Assembly (NCBI GenBank): GCA_033875255.1
Contig: JAWZSN010000026.1
Span: 11,906 to 75,905, forward strand
Direction of reading: 5' to 3'
Length of the DNA: 64,000 bases
From: Marinimicrococcus sp033875255
GTDB lineage: Bacteria > Pseudomonadota > Alphaproteobacteria > Geminicoccales > Geminicoccaceae
Under the pieces are notes generated by a model, which ran no database searches, was not told the DNA's origin, and saw only the letters and a list, made by a program, of their open reading frames with translations. Made by a program: the position numbers and the translations under genes. This document shows, in pieces, positions 59,255-64,000 of the stretch. Each line of letters opens with the position of its first letter. Position 1 is the first letter of the stretch.

Positions 59255-59306
59255 TGAACTGGCCCAGTGATCTGGCCCGCTGAACTGGCCCACGGAACTG
59301 GCGAAG
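59255..59306. repeat. Four 13-bp tandem repeats
   Basis: TGAACTGGCCCAG, TGATCTGGCCCGC, TGAACTGGCCCAC and GGAACTGGCGAAG follow one another without gaps just after the binding-protein stop codon. The last copy runs into the hairpin that follows. Confidence 0.85.
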
Positions 59307-59334
59307 GGCACGGGGCCTCGGCGTCCGTGCCCTT
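59304..59334 (+). terminator. Intra-operon hairpin, possible attenuator or mRNA stabiliser
   Basis: AAGGGCACGG pairs with CCGTGCCCTT (10 bp, 11-base loop), followed by pyrimidine-rich CTTCCTC. It lies between the binding protein and the first permease, where many ABC operons reduce expression of downstream genes relative to the binding protein. Confidence 0.6.
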
Positions 59335-59370
59335 CTTCCTCGCACGCCGCGCTTGGGGACCCTTTCATCG

Positions 59371-60222
59371 ATGCAGCGCCTCGCTCCCTATCTCCAGGTG
59401 GCCCCGCTCACCCTCATCCTGGGCGTCTTCCTGGTGGTGCCGGTGGCGATGATCGTGCTCGTGAGCTTCTGGAGCTACGACGAGTTCGACATCTACCCCG
59501 ACTTCATCCTCGACAACTACGAATGGATCCTGACCTCGCCGGTCACCTGGAGCCTCTATCTCAAGACGCTCTACTATGCGGCGGTCACCTGGGCCATCAC
59601 GCTCCTCGTGGGCTTCACCATCTCCTGGTACCTGGTGTTCCACGTCAGGAACCTGATCTGGCAGATCGGGCTCTTTCTCCTCTGCACCGTGCCCTTCTGG
59701 ACCTCCAACGTGATCCGCATGATCTCGTGGATCCCCTTTCTCGGCCGCGAGGGCATCTTCAACCAGGCCTTGATGGGAGCCGGTATCACCGGTGAGCCGC
59801 TGGAGTTCCTGCTGTTCTCCGACTTCGCGGTGATCCTGGCCTATGTCCACCTCTTCACGCTCTTCATGATCGTGCCGATCTTCAACTCCATGGCCCGCAT
59901 CGACCCCACCCTCATCGAGGCGGCAGTGGATGGCGGGGCGAGGCCCTGGCAGGTGGTGCTCGAGGTGGTCCTGCCCTTGTGCAAGACGGGCATCGCGCTG
60001 GGCTCGATCTTCGTGATCGCGCTGGTGATGGGCGACTTTGTCGTCGTGCGCACCATGAGCGGCGGGCAGAGTGCCACCGTGGCCTCGGCCATGATGAACG
60101 AGATCGCCCTGCTGCAATATCCCACCGCCGCCGCCGGGGCCACGATCCTGCTGGTGGTGGTAACCCTCATGGTGGCCGCCATCCTCCGCGTCGTGGACGT
60201 CCGCCGCGAGCTCGCAGGCTAG
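59371..60222 (+). CDS. ABC transporter permease (PotB-like)
   Basis: A 283-residue inner-membrane permease with about six hydrophobic segments. The ATPase-contact motif is near 190-210: AAVDGGARPWQVVLEVVLPL matches the EAA loop. The start at ATG 59371 gives MQRLAPYLQVAPLTLILGVF as first segment; an in-frame TTG six codons earlier is less likely. Partner of the permease encoded 13 bp downstream. Confidence 0.9.
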   Translation: MQRLAPYLQVAPLTLILGVFLVVPVAMIVLVSFWSYDEFDIYPDFILDNYEWILTSPVTWSLYLKTLYYAAVTWAITLLVGFTISWYLVFHVRNLIWQIGLFLLCTVPFWTSNVIRMISWIPFLGREGIFNQALMGAGITGEPLEFLLFSDFAVILAYVHLFTLFMIVPIFNSMARIDPTLIEAAVDGGARPWQVVLEVVLPLCKTGIALGSIFVIALVMGDFVVVRTMSGGQSATVASAMMNEIALLQYPTAAAGATILLVVVTLMVAAILRVVDVRRELAG

Positions 60223-60235
60223 GAGCCGACAGAAC

Positions 60236-61072
60236 ATGCGCACAGCCTCGGGCCGCCGGCCGCTCTCCTTCTGGCTCTTGACCGCCTTCTTCGTGCTCTT
60301 CGTGCTGTTCCTCTACGGCCCGATGACCGCCATCTACATCCTCTCCTTCCAGGGCCCCACCGGCGGGCTCACCTTCCCCATGCGCGGCGTCTCGCTGCAC
60401 TGGTTCGACGCCCTCTTCGGCCAGCAGCGCACCGGTGACTTCGCGGGCTCCCTGGAGCGCGCCATCCTCCTGGCGCTGGTCTCCATGGCGGTGACGCTGG
60501 TGGTCTCGGTGGCGGCGGGCCTGGCCTTCCGCCAGCGCTTCAGGGGTGCGAGCGCCATCTTCTACATCGCCATCGCCAGCCTCGTGATGCCGGGCCTGTT
60601 CGTGGGGCTTGGCATCAGCCTGGTCTTCCAGGTGATGGGTGTGACGCCGCGCTGGTGGCTCTCCGGCCTGGGAGCGCACCTCACCTGGACGCTGCCCTTC
60701 GGCCTCCTGATCATGTTCGCGGTCTTCAACCGCTTCAACCGGGCCTACGAGGAGGCCGCCATCGATCTCGGCGCCTCGGCCTGGCAGAAGCTCACCGCCG
60801 TGGTGCTGCCGATCCTGGCGCCGGGCCTCATCGCCGTGGCGCTGTTCGGCTTCACCCTCTCCTATGACGAGCTCGCCCGCTCCAAGCTCACCGTGGGTGC
60901 CAAGAACACCCTGCCGCTCGAGATCGAGGCCATGACCACCTCGGTCACCACCCCCTCGCTCTTCGCGCTGGGCACCGTCACCACCGCCGTCTCCTTCCTG
61001 ATCATCGGCCTGGCGCTGGGCGCCATCGTGATGATCCAGAAGCGCCGCACCCGGCGCGCCGGCGAAGCCTGA
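60236..61072 (+). CDS. ABC transporter permease (PotC-like)
   Basis: A 278-residue permease, the second membrane subunit. Six hydrophobic segments are visible and the EAA loop reads EEAAIDLGASAWQKLTAVVLP near 170-190. It starts with ATG 13 bp after the first permease and is followed 12 bp later by the ATPase gene. Confidence 0.9.
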   Translation: MRTASGRRPLSFWLLTAFFVLFVLFLYGPMTAIYILSFQGPTGGLTFPMRGVSLHWFDALFGQQRTGDFAGSLERAILLALVSMAVTLVVSVAAGLAFRQRFRGASAIFYIAIASLVMPGLFVGLGISLVFQVMGVTPRWWLSGLGAHLTWTLPFGLLIMFAVFNRFNRAYEEAAIDLGASAWQKLTAVVLPILAPGLIAVALFGFTLSYDELARSKLTVGAKNTLPLEIEAMTTSVTTPSLFALGTVTTAVSFLIIGLALGAIVMIQKRRTRRAGEA

Positions 61073-61084
61073 GGATAAGCGTCA

Positions 61085-62242
61085 ATGGCCGATACCGACG
61101 GCTCCGGCCGCATCGAGATCCAGAACGTCACCAAGCGCTTCGGCTCGCTGCTCGCGGTGGACGATGTCAGCCTCGAGATCCCGCACGGCAGCTATTGCTG
61201 CCTCCTGGGCCCCTCGGGCTGCGGCAAGACCACCATCCTGCGCATGATCGCCGGCCACGAGACCCCCACCTCCGGCACCATCACCATCGGCGGCCAGGAC
61301 GTGGGCGGTCTGCCGCCGGTGCGCCGCGGCACGGCCCTCATGTTCCAGAGCTACGCGCTCTTCCCCCACCTCACCGTGCGCGACAACGTGGCCTTCAATC
61401 TCAAGATGCGCGGCGTCTCGAAGGAGGAGCGCGCGTCCCGCGCCGACGAGATGCTGGCGCTGGTCCACATGACGCCGTTTGCCGACCGCATGCCGGCCCA
61501 GCTCTCCGGCGGCCAGCAGCAGCGCGTGGCGCTCGCCCGCGCGCTGATCACCAACCCCCGCGTGCTGCTCCTGGACGAGCCCCTCTCCGCACTGGACGAG
61601 TTCCTGCGGCTGAGGATGCGCAGCGAGCTCAAGCGCCTCCAGGCCGATCTCGGCATCACCTTCATCCACGTCACCCACACCCAGCCCGAGGCCATCGCCC
61701 TTGCCGATCTGGTGGTGGTGATGAACCAGGGCATCATCGAGCAGGCGGCCTCCGCCCGCGACGTCTACGCCTTCCCGCGAAGCCCCTATGTCGCCCGCTT
61801 CATGGCCGGCCACAACGTGCTGCACGGCAGGCTGCTCGCCAGCGTCGCCGAAACCCACCTCCTGGAAGGCCCGGACGGCGCCCGCTACCGCATCCCCGCC
61901 ACCGCCGACACCCCCCGCCGCACCGGCCAAGAGGTCTTCTTCTCCGTCCGCCGCGACCTCATCCGCCTCACCCGCGAGGAGACCGGCGGCGAGGCCGTCG
62001 AGAACGCGCTTCAGGGCACCGTCGAGGCCGTCGAGTACCAGGGCACCTATGTCAAGGTCACCCTCGCCGGCGCGTCGGATGAGGAGTTCATCGTCAACGA
62101 GCCCGAACACGCCTACTTCACCCACCCCGTCCACCGCGGCGACACCGTCGTCGCCAGCTGGGGCGTTGAGGACGTGCATCTACTGGAGGAGGACAAGGCG
62201 GCGGGAACCAAGGCGGCGCCCTACGGGGAGGAGGCGGCGTAG
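61085..62242 (+). CDS. ABC transporter ATP-binding protein (PotA-like)
   Basis: A 385-residue ATPase. Walker A is GPSGCGKTT near 38-46, the Q-loop has MFQSYALFPHLTVRDNV, the signature is LSGGQQQRVALARAL near 141-155 and Walker B is RVLLLDEPLSALDE. The C-terminal part is a TOBE-like regulatory domain (VEAVEYQGTYVKVTLAGASD). This completes the import complex; the substrate is set by the binding protein. Confidence 0.93.
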   Translation: MADTDGSGRIEIQNVTKRFGSLLAVDDVSLEIPHGSYCCLLGPSGCGKTTILRMIAGHETPTSGTITIGGQDVGGLPPVRRGTALMFQSYALFPHLTVRDNVAFNLKMRGVSKEERASRADEMLALVHMTPFADRMPAQLSGGQQQRVALARALITNPRVLLLDEPLSALDEFLRLRMRSELKRLQADLGITFIHVTHTQPEAIALADLVVVMNQGIIEQAASARDVYAFPRSPYVARFMAGHNVLHGRLLASVAETHLLEGPDGARYRIPATADTPRRTGQEVFFSVRRDLIRLTREETGGEAVENALQGTVEAVEYQGTYVKVTLAGASDEEFIVNEPEHAYFTHPVHRGDTVVASWGVEDVHLLEEDKAAGTKAAPYGEEAA

Positions 62243-62386
62243 GGGATCGAAAGGCACTTCTCACCGCTACTAACATATGGATCCTCGCTAACCTAGGCAA
62301 GGCCTCGCGACAAGTAGCATAGCGTTGATACACCGGAACGCATCATATAGTCGCGCGCATAATTAACGAAGGGGCAGTAGCTCGGA

Positions 62387-63268
62387 ATGAGAATGAGAAC
62401 ACTTGTCGTGAGCGCAGTGAATGTTGTTATTCATCCGCATTCATCGGAGAGATACATCGAACTCATTAGGGATATCTTCAATTTGAGGCGCGAGATACCC
62501 GTGCATGGCAACGAGAATTTGATCATGAGATCGATGCAGATCTCAAGTGATCAGCGGTGGGTGCAGGGCGAAATCGCGAAATTTACGAAGATACAGGGCA
62601 GCGACGACTGGTTCAATCTCCAGACGCTGGAGAAAGCAGAGAAGAACGAGTTACGACAGATACGCATTCCTGAGGAATTGCGGCCCAATCTAGCATCCTT
62701 CAGCTATCTATTCGATGTGGCGCAGCACATGTTTATTTTCGAGCGACGACATTTGAATAAGTCGCTATCACAGCGAATGGTTCACACTTACTTATCGCGG
62801 ATAACGGAAGATAAAATGTTGCAGGAGAAGTATAGTTCCATATCGGTTTCCTATGTGTCTTCTGAAGATAGTGTGGGAAGAGTGCTTGACATGCCCCGCC
62901 TTAAGCGTGTGGAAATCATAATCATCAAGCCTAATCCGGATGACTTGGACGGGCTAGAGGCAGAGGTTAAAGAACGCCTAGGTCGCATGCGCGCGAAAAA
63001 AATGATCCTCGACTACGAAGCCATGCCGAATACCTCGTTAAAACTAGATGATGAAGCCACGAAATACACAAGAGTTGCGTCGCGAAACGGGGAGGTGCGC
63101 TCGACGGGTAAGGATAAAAATGGCGCCACTATACATCGCTCGACCCGCGATCATCCGCTTGAGAAAAGTCTGCGGTACGATCCGGATGAGCGCCATAGAC
63201 CGCACGTTTTCCGCTCAGCGGCGCTGCGAATACTGGGAGAGGTCGCTAGGGACAAATCAAAAGAATGA
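62387..63268 (+). CDS. DUF4747-like protein of an AT-rich two-gene unit
   Basis: A 293-residue hydrophilic protein without signal or membrane segments. The N-terminus (VVSAVNVVIHPHSSERYIEL, then IRDIFNLRREIPVHGNENLI) and the middle (NLASFSYLFDVAQHMFIFER; VEIIIIKPNPDDLDGLEAEV) fit DUF4747, an uncharacterised family I associate with phage- and island-borne genes. The C-terminus is basic. The codon use is AT-rich against the GC-rich ABC operon just before it. It is coupled to a membrane protein gene by an ATGA overlap. Confidence 0.65.
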   Translation: MRMRTLVVSAVNVVIHPHSSERYIELIRDIFNLRREIPVHGNENLIMRSMQISSDQRWVQGEIAKFTKIQGSDDWFNLQTLEKAEKNELRQIRIPEELRPNLASFSYLFDVAQHMFIFERRHLNKSLSQRMVHTYLSRITEDKMLQEKYSSISVSYVSSEDSVGRVLDMPRLKRVEIIIIKPNPDDLDGLEAEVKERLGRMRAKKMILDYEAMPNTSLKLDDEATKYTRVASRNGEVRSTGKDKNGATIHRSTRDHPLEKSLRYDPDERHRPHVFRSAALRILGEVARDKSKE

Positions 63269-63876
63269 GCCAGTTTGCTCAGGATATCCGAAAGACATAC
63301 GCCGGAGTGGTCAAAGCGTTCGGGCGATATTGGTCTGTGTATGGGGGCCTCAGTGCACTTCTCCTGTCGCCATACTTCCATTTGTCGGTATTACTTAATA
63401 GCTTGATGTATAACGCTTGGACGAGCAGTGATTGGTTCGAGTTGCCTCTCCGGATCTTGCCGAGCTTGCTTGGCTTCACCCTGGGCGGGTATGCGGTATT
63501 TTTAGCAATTGGAGACAGACGATTTCACGCCTTTCTTGCGGCAGAAGCTGTTATCGGCAGAGTGTCGCCTTTTCTCCAGATCAGTGCTACATATGCGCAT
63601 TTTGTTATTATGCAGACTGTCGCGTTGCTTCTTGCTGCTCTGTCATCATCGCTGCCAGATGTGGAGGCCAGTCTACGTGTTTTTCAGAATGAGGTCCTTG
63701 ATGGATTGCGCGTCGTTCTATTGGGTGGGATTTACGTTATAAGATTTTTAACCAATCTTGTTTTTCTGTACAGCCTTACCCTTGCGATCTCCGCAGTAAT
63801 GGCAATTTTCCGCGTTTCAACGTGGTATGAAAAATTCATTCAGATCGATTCAGAAGAAGGCAACGCTCGTCATTGA
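63265..63876 (+). CDS. Membrane protein partner of the DUF4747-like gene
   Basis: A 203-residue protein with about four hydrophobic segments (YGGLSALLLSPYFHLSVLLN, ILPSLLGFTLGGYAVFLAIG, FVIMQTVALLLAALSS, IRFLTNLVFLYSLTLAISAV). No domain is recognised. The ATG overlaps the stop of the upstream gene, so the two are made together. A soluble protein coupled to a small multi-span membrane protein, in an island next to a probable insertion sequence, suggests a sensor plus membrane-effector pair, but this is only a guess. Confidence 0.65.
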   Translation: MSQFAQDIRKTYAGVVKAFGRYWSVYGGLSALLLSPYFHLSVLLNSLMYNAWTSSDWFELPLRILPSLLGFTLGGYAVFLAIGDRRFHAFLAAEAVIGRVSPFLQISATYAHFVIMQTVALLLAALSSSLPDVEASLRVFQNEVLDGLRVVLLGGIYVIRFLTNLVFLYSLTLAISAVMAIFRVSTWYEKFIQIDSEEGNARH

Positions 63877-63894
63877 GTTCAGGGGACACATTAC

Positions 63895-64000
63895 CTAATT
63901 GGTGAGAGCCCAACCCGAAAAGAGTTGAGCGGTTTCAGCGGGTTGTGATTCCGTTCCGTTGCCACACAGCACGGAGCCGACAATGCCTTGGACTGAAACC
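63895..64000 (+). mobile_element. Probable start of an IS5-type insertion sequence, cut by the window end
   Basis: An ATG at 63983 begins MPWTET, which is how I recall many IS5-family transposases from alphaproteobacteria starting. Only six codons are in the window, and the left boundary is not determined (roughly 63890-63910). A terminal inverted repeat cannot be checked without the right end. Confidence 0.35.

Noticed and set aside
59255..59306. CRISPR array
   Set aside because: The units are 13 bp and directly adjacent with no spacers; it is a simple tandem repeat.

Overview
The window is GC-rich bacterial chromosome, very probably from an alphaproteobacterium of the Rhodospirillales/Geminicoccales type. 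I infer this from gene content: a NadQ-type regulator next to nadA-nadC, a SAM-II riboswitch before metZ, a formyltransferase/hydrolase (Fhc) C1 locus, a TAXI-TRAP transporter with a CoA-linked degradative operon, and an O-antigen ligase pair. No rRNA, tRNA or CRISPR array was recognised. Several short AT-rich stretches (about 15.3-16.1, 53.7-55.1 and 62.3-64.0 kb) differ from the background and carry probable foreign or defence-type genes.

Layout. 0-10.5 kb: a minus-strand catabolic operon (MmgE/PrpD, acyl-CoA dehydrogenase, enoyl-CoA hydratase, MaoC hydratase, family III CoA-transferase, FAD protein, fused TRAP permease, TAXI binding protein), diverging from a GntR/FCD regulator with a perfect 14-bp palindrome between them. 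10.7-17.2 kb: a membrane-anchored glutamate-synthase-like protein, an EF-hand lipoprotein, a glycine-zipper protein, a small conserved protein with a duplicated C-terminal fragment nearby, and a RES/Xre toxin-antitoxin pair. 17.2-21.7 kb: folate genes (pabC-pabA-pabB, folP). 21.9-27.6 kb: a LysR regulator and an exopolysaccharide/O-antigen block with two paralogous ligases around a glycosyltransferase. 27.9-34 kb: a tightly overlapping sulfate-assimilation/siroheme operon (siroheme synthase N-domain, cysH, SUMT, cysJ, cysI, unknown). 34-37 kb: nadQ-like regulator, two matching operators, nadA and nadC; nadB is not here.

37.6-46.4 kb holds the most unusual part: four consecutive paralogous genes for secreted, repetitive, cysteine-free proteins of 617-634 residues. 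Each has exactly eleven A-I-G-N-[ST] motifs in the same register, a non-ATG start behind the same leader sequence, and a GC-rich hairpin after the stop. A decayed fragment of a fifth copy lies between copies 2 and 3. I cannot assign them to a described family; a beta-solenoid or curli-like surface fibre or adhesin is the best guess.

46.5-57.7 kb: SAM-II riboswitch and metZ, then fhcA-fhcD-fhcC and, about 5 kb away on the same strand, fhcB. The Fhc genes are separated by accessory genes: a tandem-repeat secreted protein, a cupin, an AT-rich HEPN/ApeA-like candidate defence gene, an MFS transporter and a DUF3553 protein. 57.9-62.2 kb: a polyamine-type ABC transporter operon with an intergenic hairpin after the binding protein. 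62.3-64 kb: an AT-rich two-gene unit (DUF4747-like plus membrane protein), then what looks like the start of an IS5-type transposase cut by the window end.
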